Notes: generated by a model not told the origin, from the sequence alone. 23,018 bases of DNA from an uncultured Chitinophagaceae bacterium (GCA_937897585.1 CALCNY010000109.1:1-23018), one strand, 5' to 3'. Shown: positions 6,247 through 13,578, counted from the stretch's first letter. Numbers and translations are program-made.

Positions 6247-7476
6247 ATGAGCGAACACATACTTTTACCGGAAGGAAGCATTGAAAAGCAGACCACAACC
6301 CTGAACTTGGGGCCAACGCATCCGGCGACCCATGGTGTGTTTCAGAATATTCTGGAACTGGATGGCGAGCGCATCATGAAAGCTACTTCCACTGTTGGAT
6401 ATATACACCGTGCTTTTGAAAAAATTGCTGAAAGAAGACCGTTATATCAAATTACACCACTCACAGATAGATTGAATTATTGCTCATCTCCAATCAACAA
6501 CATGGGTTGGCATTTGACTTGTGAGAAATTGTTAGGAGTAACAACCCCTAAGCGTGTAGATTATTTACGTGTGATCATCATGGAGTTGGCTCGTATTTCA
6601 GATCATCTAATTTGTAATTCAATTGTGGGTGTGGATAGCGGTGCTTATTCGGGCTTTTTGTATGTAATGCAATTCAGAGAATTGATTTATGAAATATATG
6701 AGGAGGTTTGTGGTTCAAGACTAACGACTAACATTGGCCGCATTGGAGGTTTTGAAAGAAATTTTACAAATGCCGCTTTCGAAAAATTAGAAAAATTTCT
6801 GGATGAAAAAACTGGCTATCCTGCTCAGTTGAAAGAATTTGAAAATTTGTTTTCCAGAAACAGAATCTTCATGGAGCGTACTATCGGTTGTGGTCCTATT
6901 AGTGCAGAGCGTGCAATGAATTATGGTTTCACTGGTCCAAATCTACGTGCAGCAGGTGTTGATTACGACGTTAGGGTTCAAACTCCATATTCAAGCTATT
7001 CGGATTTTGATTTTACAGTTCCTGTTGGAACTACAGGTGATTGTTACGACAGATTCTTAGTTCGTAACGAAGAGATGTGGCAAAGTATGAGTATTATCAA
7101 ACAAGCTTACCAGAAAGTTCAAGAATTTAAAGGTGCAGATGCTGATGTTTACCATGCTGATGTACCTGCATATTATTTGCCTGAGAAGAAAGATGTGTAT
7201 ACCAAAATGGAAGCATTGATTTATCATTTTAAAATCATCATGGGTGAGACTGAAATGCCAGCGGGCGAAGTGTACAACTCAGTTGAAGGTGCTAATGGTG
7301 AATTAGGTTTCTATTTAATCAGTGATGGTGGTCGTACCCCATACAGATTGCATTTCCGTCGTCCTTGCTTTATTTATTATCAGGCATATCCTGAATTGAT
7401 TAAAGATGGCATGCTGAGTGATGCGGTAATAACGATGAGTAGTTTGAATTTGATTGCAGGAGAATTGGATGCGTAA
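6247..7476 (+). CDS. nuoD: NADH-quinone oxidoreductase subunit D (49 kDa subunit)
   Basis: NuoD is the hydrogenase-derived subunit that, with NuoB, forms the quinone head-group site. The 409-residue product has the N-terminal motif LGPTHPATHG with His29 at the quinone-binding histidine position, and DRLNYCS with Tyr78 at the quinone-binding tyrosine position. Further family blocks are CGSRLTTNIGRIGG and, near the C-terminus, EGANGELGFYLISDGG followed by PYRLHFRRPCF. I chose ATG 6247 (MSEHILLPEG): upstream in-frame starts at 6187/6190 would translate the octamer repeat, giving a low-complexity leader absent from the family. The gene is separate from nuoC. A heptamer element follows. Confidence 0.97.
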   Translation: MSEHILLPEGSIEKQTTTLNLGPTHPATHGVFQNILELDGERIMKATSTVGYIHRAFEKIAERRPLYQITPLTDRLNYCSSPINNMGWHLTCEKLLGVTTPKRVDYLRVIIMELARISDHLICNSIVGVDSGAYSGFLYVMQFRELIYEIYEEVCGSRLTTNIGRIGGFERNFTNAAFEKLEKFLDEKTGYPAQLKEFENLFSRNRIFMERTIGCGPISAERAMNYGFTGPNLRAAGVDYDVRVQTPYSSYSDFDFTVPVGTTGDCYDRFLVRNEEMWQSMSIIKQAYQKVQEFKGADADVYHADVPAYYLPEKKDVYTKMEALIYHFKIIMGETEMPAGEVYNSVEGANGELGFYLISDGGRTPYRLHFRRPCFIYYQAYPELIKDGMLSDAVITMSSLNLIAGELDA

Positions 7477-7480
7477 AAAA

Positions 7481-7536
7481 GTAAAAATTAAAAATTCAAA
7501 AGTCAAAATTTTGATTTTTGAATTTTAACTTTTGAA
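7481..7536 (+). repeat. Heptamer inverted-repeat element, nuoD-nuoE gap
   Basis: This is the clearest heptamer element. Four 7-nt units on the left (GTAAAAA, TTAAAAA, TTCAAAA, GTCAAAA; 7481-7508) meet four on the right (TTTTGAT, TTTTGAA, TTTTAAC, TTTTGAA; 7509-7536) with almost no loop. The inner two pairs of units match with one mismatch. It begins 4 bases after the nuoD stop codon and ends 12 bases before the nuoE ATG. Confidence 0.85.
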
Positions 7537-7548
7537 TTAATAAAAATA

Positions 7549-8040
7549 ATGATTCAGTTTAACGATAAAACAATGTTGAGAGTTAACGAGATAATTGCTC
7601 GTTATCCTAATGGTAAACAAAAAAGTGCCTTGCTGCCTGTTTTGCATTTGGCACAAGTTGAATTTGGTGGCTGGCTGGATGTTCCTGTAATGGACTACGT
7701 GGCGTCTTTGTTGAGCATCGAACCTATTGAAGTATACGAAGTGGCGAGTTTTTATAGCATGTATAATTTAAAGCCTGTAGGTAAACATTTATTTGAAGTT
7801 TGTCAAACAGGACCTTGCATGCTGAATGGAAGTGATGATATCATTGATTACATCAAACAGAAACTAAATATCGGTGTTGGTGAAACCACTACTGATGGCA
7901 TGTTTACATTAAAAACAGTGGAGTGTCTTGGTGCTTGTGGATACGCCCCAATGATGCAATATGGTAAAACATACCGCGAACATTTAACCAAAGAAAAAGT
8001 TGACGCAATTATAGAAGAGTGCAGAGCAAAAGCTAATTAA
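7549..8040 (+). CDS. nuoE: NADH-quinone oxidoreductase subunit E (cluster N1a)
   Basis: NuoE is the 24 kDa subunit of the NADH input module and carries the [2Fe-2S] cluster N1a. All four ligands are present in thioredoxin-like spacing: Cys85 and Cys90 (VCQTGPC), Cys126 and Cys130 (CLGACGYAP). The length of 163 residues is normal. The nuoF ATG follows after only 5 bases with no repeat element, so tight coupling with nuoF is likely; NuoE and NuoF form a heterodimer. Some Bacteroidota, such as Bacteroides, lack NuoEFG, so this gene marks a complete NADH-oxidising enzyme. Confidence 0.97.
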   Translation: MIQFNDKTMLRVNEIIARYPNGKQKSALLPVLHLAQVEFGGWLDVPVMDYVASLLSIEPIEVYEVASFYSMYNLKPVGKHLFEVCQTGPCMLNGSDDIIDYIKQKLNIGVGETTTDGMFTLKTVECLGACGYAPMMQYGKTYREHLTKEKVDAIIEECRAKAN

Positions 8041-8045
8041 TAACA

Positions 8046-9398
8046 ATGGGAAGAAAATTATTACTGGAAAAAGCACATGTAGAAGGCATCAGACATTATG
8101 ATGTGTATCGTCGTGAAGGTGGATATCGCAGTGTCGAAAAAGCTTTGAAGATGCAACCTGCCGACATCGTCGAAGAAGTAAAGAAAAGTGGCTTGAGAGG
8201 TCGTGGTGGAGCTGGTTTCCCTACCGGAATGAAATGGAGTTTTTTGGCTAAACCAGAAGGCGTTCCACGTTATTTGGTTTGTAATGCTGATGAAAGCGAA
8301 CCAGGAACATTTAAAGACAGGTATTTGATGGAATTCATTCCTCATATTTTAATTGAAGGAATGATTGTTGCATCATATGCTTTAGGAAGTAATACAAGTT
8401 ATATTTATATCAGAGGTGAATATGATTGGGTTTCAGAAATTTTGGAACAAGCTATTGCTGAAGCCAAACAGAACGGCTGGTTAGGAAAAAACATTCAAGG
8501 TTCAGGTTTTGATTGTGAAATGTATGTTCAACGTGGAGCCGGGGCTTATATCTGCGGTGAGGAAACAGCTTTACTAGAATCTTTAGAAGGCAAAAGAGGT
8601 AATCCAAGAATCAAACCTCCATTCCCGGCGGTTAAAGGTTTGTGGGGTTGTCCAACTGTAGTAAATAATGTAGAAACTTTAGCTGCAGTAGTTCCTATTA
8701 TTAACGAGGGCGGAGATGAATATGCAAAAATTGGTGTAGGTCGTTCTACCGGAACAAAATTGATTTCTGCTTGTGGCAATATCAATAAACCAGGTATTTA
8801 CGAAATAGACATGACCATCTCTGTAGAGGAATTTATTTACAGTGATGAGTATTGTGGTGGCATTCCAAACGGAAAAAAATTAAAGGCTTGTATTCCAGGC
8901 GGTTCTTCTGTTCCAATTCTTCCAGCTAATTTATTATTGACAACTGCTAAAGGCGAGAAGCGTTTGATGAATTACGAAAGCTTGAGTGATGGTGGTTTTG
9001 CTACTGGAAGTATGATGGGCTCTGGTGGATTTATCGTGTTGGATGAAGACCAGTGTATAGTTCGTCATACTTATACATTGGCAAGATTTTATCGCCATGA
9101 AAGTTGTGGACAGTGTAGTCCTTGCCGTGAGGGTACAGGCTGGATGGAGAAAATTTTATTGAGTTTAGAGAAAGGAAAAGGTAAGATGAGTGATATTGAT
9201 TTGTTGTGGGACATTCAAAGAAAAATCGAAGGGAATACGATTTGTCCGTTGGGTGATGCAGCCGCATGGCCTGTTGCGGCAGCGATTAGACATTTCCGTG
9301 ATGAGTTTGAATGGCATGTGAATAATCCGGAGAAGTGTTTGACGGAGAATTATGGGTTGAGACATTATGCGGATCCAATACATGTTCCTACAAATTAA
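8046..9398 (+). CDS. nuoF: NADH-quinone oxidoreductase subunit F (NADH, FMN, cluster N3)
   Basis: NuoF oxidises NADH through FMN and passes electrons to the [4Fe-4S] cluster N3. The glycine-rich GRGGAGFPTG (52-61) and NADESEPGTFKDR (80-92) line the FMN/NADH pocket. GAGAYICGEETALLESLEG lies in the central part. The N3 ligands are Cys354, Cys357 and Cys360 (SCGQCSPCREG) and Cys400 (TICPLGD). The length of 450 residues is typical. The next gene in the conserved order would be nuoG, but the interval holds a four-helix-bundle gene flanked by heptamer repeats. Confidence 0.98.
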   Translation: MGRKLLLEKAHVEGIRHYDVYRREGGYRSVEKALKMQPADIVEEVKKSGLRGRGGAGFPTGMKWSFLAKPEGVPRYLVCNADESEPGTFKDRYLMEFIPHILIEGMIVASYALGSNTSYIYIRGEYDWVSEILEQAIAEAKQNGWLGKNIQGSGFDCEMYVQRGAGAYICGEETALLESLEGKRGNPRIKPPFPAVKGLWGCPTVVNNVETLAAVVPIINEGGDEYAKIGVGRSTGTKLISACGNINKPGIYEIDMTISVEEFIYSDEYCGGIPNGKKLKACIPGGSSVPILPANLLLTTAKGEKRLMNYESLSDGGFATGSMMGSGGFIVLDEDQCIVRHTYTLARFYRHESCGQCSPCREGTGWMEKILLSLEKGKGKMSDIDLLWDIQRKIEGNTICPLGDAAAWPVAAAIRHFRDEFEWHVNNPEKCLTENYGLRHYADPIHVPTN

Positions 9399-9401
9399 AA
9401 A

Positions 9402-9422
9402 GTAAAAATTAAAAAGTAAAAA
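9402..9422 (+). repeat. Left arm of heptamer element split by the four-helix-bundle gene
   Basis: Three A-rich 7-nt units (GTAAAAA, TTAAAAA, GTAAAAA) begin 3 bases after the nuoF stop and run straight into the four-helix-bundle gene. The first two units repeat the start of the nuoD-nuoE element exactly. The matching T-rich arm lies at 9820-9881, on the far side of that gene. Confidence 0.75.
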
Positions 9423-9424
9423 AG

Positions 9425-9814
9425 GTGGAGAATGATGATTGGGTAGAGGGATTTATAATTGAAGAAGAGTACAAGCCATATAATATAAAACATAGGTGTT
9501 TTTACTTTTCAAAAGATGTTGTGAGTTTTGTGAGTTTATGTAAATATGAAAAAGTTTTTTACTCGATGTTCGACCAGCTTGTGAGGAGTGCGACATCAAT
9601 TGGTGCTAATGTGGTAGAAGGTTCATCAGGAAGTAGTAAAAAAGATTGGATAAAGTTCTTGATAATAGCGTTAAAATCTGCTAATGAAACAAAATATTGG
9701 CTTTGTTTAATCAGAGATACTATGGAAGTTTCAAAGGAAGAAATAATTAAACTAATAAATGAAGCAGAAGAAATTTCAAAAATAATCGCTTCAATTGTTC
9801 TAAAAGCAAAATGA
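9425..9814 (+). CDS. Four-helix-bundle protein (S23 / 23S rRNA intervening-sequence family)
   Basis: The 129-residue product matches the four helix bundle/S23 family (TIGR02436, PF05635). Typical blocks are NIKHRCFYFSKDVV, FDQLVRSATSIGANVVEGS, SKKDWIKFLIIALKSANETK and YWLCLIRDTMEVSKEE. It should fold as an antiparallel helical bundle, and relatives form pentamers. Family members are encoded in intervening sequences of 23S rRNA genes, and the related Avd protein serves diversity-generating retroelements; no general function is established. The only usable in-frame start is GTG 9425, because a stop codon lies at 9410. It interrupts the conserved nuoF-nuoG order between the arms of a heptamer inverted repeat, and probably arrived later than the nuo genes. 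It looks more AT-rich than its neighbours. A role in complex I is not supported. Confidence 0.88.
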   Translation: MENDDWVEGFIIEEEYKPYNIKHRCFYFSKDVVSFVSLCKYEKVFYSMFDQLVRSATSIGANVVEGSSGSSKKDWIKFLIIALKSANETKYWLCLIRDTMEVSKEEIIKLINEAEEISKIIASIVLKAK

Positions 9815-9819
9815 TGTCA

Positions 9820-9881
9820 TTTGACTTTTAACTTTTGAATTTTGAATTTTCAATTTTGATTTTTAACTTTTGAATTTTGAC
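9820..9881 (+). repeat. Right arm of the split heptamer element (extended)
   Basis: Nine contiguous T-rich units, the first six bases long and the rest 7 nt, run from 6 bases after the four-helix-bundle stop to just before the nuoG ATG at 9890, with a final TTTTTAAT. The last four units are identical in sequence and order to the right arm before nuoC, and the exact match is 31 bases (9854-9884 with 5608-5638). The arm is about twice as long as in the other elements, while the left arm at 9402-9422 has three units. This suggests a duplication of the right arm or two overlapping elements. Confidence 0.75.
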
Positions 9882-9889
9882 TTTTTAAT

Positions 9890-10996
9890 ATGTCCGACGA
9901 AATAAAAAATATACAAGTAACCATCGACAACATCACCATTGATGTTGCGCCGGGTACAACTATCTTAAATGCTGCAAGGCAAATAGGAGGTGATGTAACC
10001 CCACCTGCGATGTGTTATTACAGCAAACTCGAAGGCAGTGGCGGTAAATGCCGTACCTGTCTCGTTGAAGTAGCTGCTGGATCTACAGCTGATCCAAGAC
10101 CAATGCCTAAGTTGGTAGCAAGTTGCAGAACAACTGTTATGGACGGTATGGTTGTGAAAAACATGACCAGTGAAAAAGTACCTGATGCAAGAGCAGGTGT
10201 TGTTGAGTTTTTATTATTGAATCACCCACTGGATTGTCCAATCTGCGATCAGGCAGGAGAATGTCATTTACAAGATTTAGGGTATGATCATGGTAAAGAG
10301 GGTACACGTTATCAATTTGCCCGTCGTACTTTTAAGAAAGAAGATATTGGTCCATACATTCAATTACACATGACAAGATGTATTCTTTGTTATCGTTGTA
10401 CTTATGTAGCTGATCAAATAACGAATAAGCGCGTTCATGGTGTCGTTGACAGAGGAGACCACGCTGCCATTTCAACTTACATTTCAAAAGCAATTGATAA
10501 TGATTTCTCAGGCAACATGATTGATGTTTGTCCTGTAGGAGCATTGACTGATAAAACATTCCGTTTCAAAAATAGAGTTTGGTTTACTAAGCCTGTTGAT
10601 GCACATAGAAATTGTACAACTCCTGGATGTTGTGGTAAAGCAACTTTATGGTTGAGAGGCGAAGAAGTATTCAGAGTAACCGCTCGAAAAGACGAATGGG
10701 GTGAAGTGCAAAGCTATGATGGCAAAACTGGTTGGATTTGCAACACTTGCAGATTTGAAACTAAGAAAACTGAAAGCTGGACAATTGAAGGAGTAACAGC
10801 TATCAGTCGTCATTCTGTAATTGGAGCGAACAAATACAAAACATTGGTTACTCCAAATGAAACCGTGAAAAAAGTAATGAAAGGCGTAGAACCTAAATTA
10901 CTCATGGATATACATAGTGTAAGTGGCGTAAATAATCCAAATATTCATTTGAGTGACATCAATGGCCCGGCTCATTCAGGTGATTTTAAAAAATAA
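9890..10996 (+). CDS. nuoG: NADH-quinone oxidoreductase subunit G, short form
   Basis: NuoG carries electrons from NuoF towards NuoI. The 368-residue product holds Cys42, Cys54, Cys57 and Cys79 for [2Fe-2S] N1b. His112, Cys116, Cys119 and Cys125 serve N5 (HPLDCPICDQAGEC), and Cys164, Cys167, Cys170 and Cys214 serve N4. The canonical N7 motif (C-X2-C-X3-C-X27-C) is replaced by NCTTPGCC (Cys242, 247, 248) and CNTC (Cys284, 287), which looks more like a zinc ribbon. The large molybdopterin-oxidoreductase-like domain found in E. coli NuoG (about 900 residues) is absent, and the C-terminus is polar and unremarkable. There is no frameshift, and nuoH follows 6 bases after the stop. From memory, a short NuoG is common in Bacteroidota, so this is probably a lineage trait. 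Confidence 0.94.
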   Translation: MSDEIKNIQVTIDNITIDVAPGTTILNAARQIGGDVTPPAMCYYSKLEGSGGKCRTCLVEVAAGSTADPRPMPKLVASCRTTVMDGMVVKNMTSEKVPDARAGVVEFLLLNHPLDCPICDQAGECHLQDLGYDHGKEGTRYQFARRTFKKEDIGPYIQLHMTRCILCYRCTYVADQITNKRVHGVVDRGDHAAISTYISKAIDNDFSGNMIDVCPVGALTDKTFRFKNRVWFTKPVDAHRNCTTPGCCGKATLWLRGEEVFRVTARKDEWGEVQSYDGKTGWICNTCRFETKKTESWTIEGVTAISRHSVIGANKYKTLVTPNETVKKVMKGVEPKLLMDIHSVSGVNNPNIHLSDINGPAHSGDFKK

Positions 10997-11002
10997 TTGA
11001 TA

Positions 11003-12040
11003 ATGTTATTAGCGATTGATCTTGGTTTGGTAATTGAAAAATTAATACTAATAGTAGTGGTGATTTCCGCTTCATTGGTAATTGCCATGTACACCACATT
11101 TGCAGAAAGAAAAGTAGCTGCTATTTTACAGGATCGTCGTGGTCCTAATAGAGCAGGTCCATTCGGACTATTACAGCCTTTAGCTGATGGCTTGAAACTG
11201 TTTTTCAAAGAAGAAATCATTCCGAATTTTTCAAACAAATTTTTATTTATTCTTGGACCTGCTTTAGCGATGTTAACAGCTATGATGACCAGCGCCATCA
11301 TTCCATGGGGAAATAAATTGGAATTGTTCGGAAGAGAAATCAGTTTGCAAATTACAGATGTGAATGTGGGCGTATTGTATGTTTTTGGCGTAGTGAGTTT
11401 GGGCGTTTATGGTATCATGATTGGTTCATGGGCCAGTAATAATAAATTCTCTTTGATGGGCGGTCTAAGAGCTGCTTCTCAAATCATCAGTTATGAACTG
11501 GCTATGGGCATTTCCATGATTGCATTACTCATGGTAACAGGAACGCTTAGCCTAAAGGAAATGGTGGTTCAACAGCAAGCCGGATATTGGAACATTGTTA
11601 AACAACCATTAGGCTTTTTAATATTTTTAATTTGTGCTTTTGCTGAATGTAACAGAACTCCTTTTGATTTGCCAGAAGCTGAAAATGAATTAATCGGTGG
11701 TTATCATACAGAGTATTCTTCAATGAAATTGGGTTTCTTTTTATTTGCTGAATACATCAACATGTTTGTGAGCAGTGTAATCATGGCGACCTTATTTTTT
11801 GGAGGTTATGATATCCCATTCTTTAATGAAGCAACTCTATCACCCAATATTGCAGCGATTTTAGGTATCGTCGCATTAATGGCTAAAGTGGTATTTTTTA
11901 TATTCCTGTTCATGTGGGTAAGATGGACAATTCCGAGATTCAGATACGATCAACTGATGCATTTGGGTTGGAGAATTTTAATTCCATTGGCATTGTTTAA
12001 TATGCTGGCAACAGGAGCATCGATTTTGTATTTTCAATAA
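11003..12040 (+). CDS. nuoH: NADH-quinone oxidoreductase subunit H
   Basis: NuoH is the membrane subunit that anchors the peripheral arm and forms much of the quinone tunnel. The 345-residue product is multi-spanning, with about eight hydrophobic segments. It has the conserved cytoplasmic loops AERKVAAILQDRRGPNRAG near the N-terminus and NRTPFDLPEAENELIGG, followed by YHTEYSSMKLGFFLFAEY. I preferred ATG 11003 to the in-frame TTG at 10997, which would lie directly on the nuoG stop. A heptamer element fills the gap to nuoI. Confidence 0.97.
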   Translation: MLLAIDLGLVIEKLILIVVVISASLVIAMYTTFAERKVAAILQDRRGPNRAGPFGLLQPLADGLKLFFKEEIIPNFSNKFLFILGPALAMLTAMMTSAIIPWGNKLELFGREISLQITDVNVGVLYVFGVVSLGVYGIMIGSWASNNKFSLMGGLRAASQIISYELAMGISMIALLMVTGTLSLKEMVVQQQAGYWNIVKQPLGFLIFLICAFAECNRTPFDLPEAENELIGGYHTEYSSMKLGFFLFAEYINMFVSSVIMATLFFGGYDIPFFNEATLSPNIAAILGIVALMAKVVFFIFLFMWVRWTIPRFRYDQLMHLGWRILIPLALFNMLATGASILYFQ

Positions 12041-12043
12041 AAA

Positions 12044-12110
12044 GTAAAAAGTCAAAATTAAAAGTAAAAAACGCACTACTGTTTTTGAATTTTAAATTTT
12101 GAATTTTAAA
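12044..12110 (+). repeat. Heptamer inverted-repeat element, nuoH-nuoI gap
   Basis: The left arm (12044-12070) has units GTAAAAA, GTCAAAA, TTAAAA (one base short) and GTAAAAA. The right arm (12083-12110) alternates TTTTGAA and TTTTAAA twice. An 11-12 base loop with more G and C (ACGCACTACTG) separates them. It starts 3 bases after the nuoH stop and ends 9 bases before the nuoI ATG. The A-rich arm comes first, as in the other copies. Confidence 0.8.
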
Positions 12111-12119
12111 TTATAACCA

Positions 12120-12674
12120 ATGCAAGCATTAACATCAAAAGCAAAACAAGTCAGTAGAAAGCCAATGAGCTTTACTGAACGTATGTATTTGCCGGCTATA
12201 TTTAAAGGTATGATGATTACATTCAGTCATATTTTTAAGAAAAAACCAACGATTAATTATCCTGAAAAACAAAGACCATTCAGTCCTGTTTTTAGAGGCA
12301 TGCAGATTTTGAATCGTGATGAAGAAGGTCGTGAAAATTGTACAGCTTGTGGATTGTGTGCAGTTGCTTGTCCGGCTGAAGCTATCACTATGGAAGCTGC
12401 AGAAAGACAGCCCGGAGAAGAAAATTTATACCGCGAAGAAAAGTATGCTGCGAAATATGAAATCAACATGTTGCGTTGTATTTTCTGTGGATTGTGTGAA
12501 GAGGCTTGTCCAAAAGATGCCATTTATTTAAGTGAAACATTTGCTCCTGCTGATTACCAGCGTAAGCAATTTGTGTATGCAAAAAATGAATTGCTAATTC
12601 CACATCCAAAAGAAAATCCTGAAGCTTACAAAAAAGCGTTAGGAAACAGATCCAATAAATCAACGGTTAACTAA
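12120..12674 (+). CDS. nuoI: NADH-quinone oxidoreductase subunit I (clusters N6a and N6b)
   Basis: NuoI is an 8Fe ferredoxin-like subunit that carries electrons from NuoG to N2 in NuoB. Two complete C-X2-C-X2-C-X3-C-P motifs are visible: Cys74, 77, 80, 84 (CTACGLCAVACP) and Cys120, 123, 126, 130 (CIFCGLCEEACP). The length of 184 residues is normal for the family. An N-terminal amphipathic part (YLPAIFKGMMITFSHIF) probably rests on the membrane. nuoJ starts 6 bases after its stop. Confidence 0.97.
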   Translation: MQALTSKAKQVSRKPMSFTERMYLPAIFKGMMITFSHIFKKKPTINYPEKQRPFSPVFRGMQILNRDEEGRENCTACGLCAVACPAEAITMEAAERQPGEENLYREEKYAAKYEINMLRCIFCGLCEEACPKDAIYLSETFAPADYQRKQFVYAKNELLIPHPKENPEAYKKALGNRSNKSTVN

Positions 12675-12680
12675 TCAATA

Positions 12681-13193
12681 ATGAATTTAACAACACTCGT
12701 TTTTATTTTATTATCAGTAATGGCTATTGGAAGCGCCATCATGATGATTTCAAGCAAAAGTCCCGTGCATAGCGTATTGTGGCTGATTGTGGTTTTCTTT
12801 GCCATCTCCGGACATTACATTTTATTGAATGCTCAATTTTTGGCCATTGTAAATATCATTGTTTATGCAGGTGCCATTATGGTGTTATTTCTATTTGTGG
12901 TGATGTTGATGAATCTAAATGCTGAGACAGAACCAGTAAAGAATTATCGCTTACAATTGGTTGGAGTGATAACAGGCGGTGCATTATTGTTAGTACTGGT
13001 TTCAGCAGTTATGAAAATAGATGTAGAGCAATTAGTGGAAATGAAAGTGGGAGACCAGGGTTTAATTAAAGTACTTGGAATGAATTTATTTAAAAATTAT
13101 GTAGTGCCTTTCGAAATCAGCAGTGTGTTGTTTTTAAGTGCGATGATTGGAGCTGTGGTGATTGGTAAAAAAGATGAGACTGCAAATCACTAA
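12681..13193 (+). CDS. nuoJ: NADH-quinone oxidoreductase subunit J
   Basis: NuoJ is a membrane subunit near the quinone site; its third helix contains a pi-bulge that takes part in coupling. The 170-residue product has five hydrophobic helices, and the helix-3 sequence NIIVYAGAIMVLFLFVVMLM is strongly conserved in the family. The ATG follows nuoI after 6 bases, and nuoK follows 14 bases after its stop. No repeat element is present. Confidence 0.95.
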   Translation: MNLTTLVFILLSVMAIGSAIMMISSKSPVHSVLWLIVVFFAISGHYILLNAQFLAIVNIIVYAGAIMVLFLFVVMLMNLNAETEPVKNYRLQLVGVITGGALLLVLVSAVMKIDVEQLVEMKVGDQGLIKVLGMNLFKNYVVPFEISSVLFLSAMIGAVVIGKKDETANH

Positions 13194-13207
13194 AAAGAAA
13201 ATTATTT

Positions 13208-13540
13208 ATGGATATCAAAGCCTATATCATTTTATCACTTGCCTTATTCACCATCGGTATTGTTGGTGTATTGGTTCGTCGTAATGCCATCATCATTTTC
13301 ATGTGTGTGGAGTTGATGCTAAATGCCGTGAACCTTTTATTGGTTGCTTTTTCTAAAATGCATGCCATGAGCACTGCGGCTAAAGCTTCTCCTTATTTTG
13401 CAAGTGATGCACAGGTATTTGTATTCTTTATAATGGTAGTAGCCGCTGCAGAGGTAAGTGTGGGTTTGGCCATCATTGTAATGATGTATAGAAATGTACA
13501 TACAGTAGATGTAAACTTTTTAAACAGACTTAAAAATTAA
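13208..13540 (+). CDS. nuoK: NADH-quinone oxidoreductase subunit K
   Basis: NuoK is a three-helix antiporter-like subunit of the proton pathway. The two essential membrane glutamates are present: Glu35 (FMCVELMLNAVNLLL) and Glu82 (VVAAAEVSVGLAI), equivalent to E. coli Glu36 and Glu72. The 110-residue product is about ten residues longer than E. coli NuoK. The extra length lies in the loop between helices 2 and 3 (KMHAMSTAAKASPYFASDAQ). The rest is standard. Confidence 0.96.
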   Translation: MDIKAYIILSLALFTIGIVGVLVRRNAIIIFMCVELMLNAVNLLLVAFSKMHAMSTAAKASPYFASDAQVFVFFIMVVAAAEVSVGLAIIVMMYRNVHTVDVNFLNRLKN

Positions 13541-13541
13541 T

Positions 13542-13557
13542 AAACTGAATTCAGTTT
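13542..13557 (+). other. Perfect 16-bp palindrome with T tail between nuoK and nuoL
   Basis: AAACTGAATTCAGTTT is a perfect palindrome starting one base after the nuoK stop and followed by two more T residues. In RNA it could form a 6-bp stem with an AATT loop and a short U tail. It is too weak to be confident of termination, but it is well placed for partial attenuation or processing ahead of the three large antiporter-like genes. Confidence 0.4.
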
Positions 13558-13578
13558 TTGAATTCGTTTTCATTGCTT

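Noticed and set aside
9425..9814. The four-helix-bundle gene as part of a diversity-generating retroelement (Avd)
   Set aside because: No reverse transcriptase, template repeat or variable repeat is present in the window; only fold-family similarity links it to Avd.
9890..10996. nuoG as a pseudogene truncated by the upstream insertion
   Set aside because: The reading frame is intact, the N-terminal cluster ligands are complete, and nuoH follows after 6 bases. Short NuoG proteins are known to me in this phylum.
10972..11301. Minus-strand 109-codon reading frame over nuoH
   Set aside because: It is an antisense shadow of the conserved NuoH N-terminus. Similar antisense frames over nuoF, nuoI, nuoN and exbD were discarded for the same reason.
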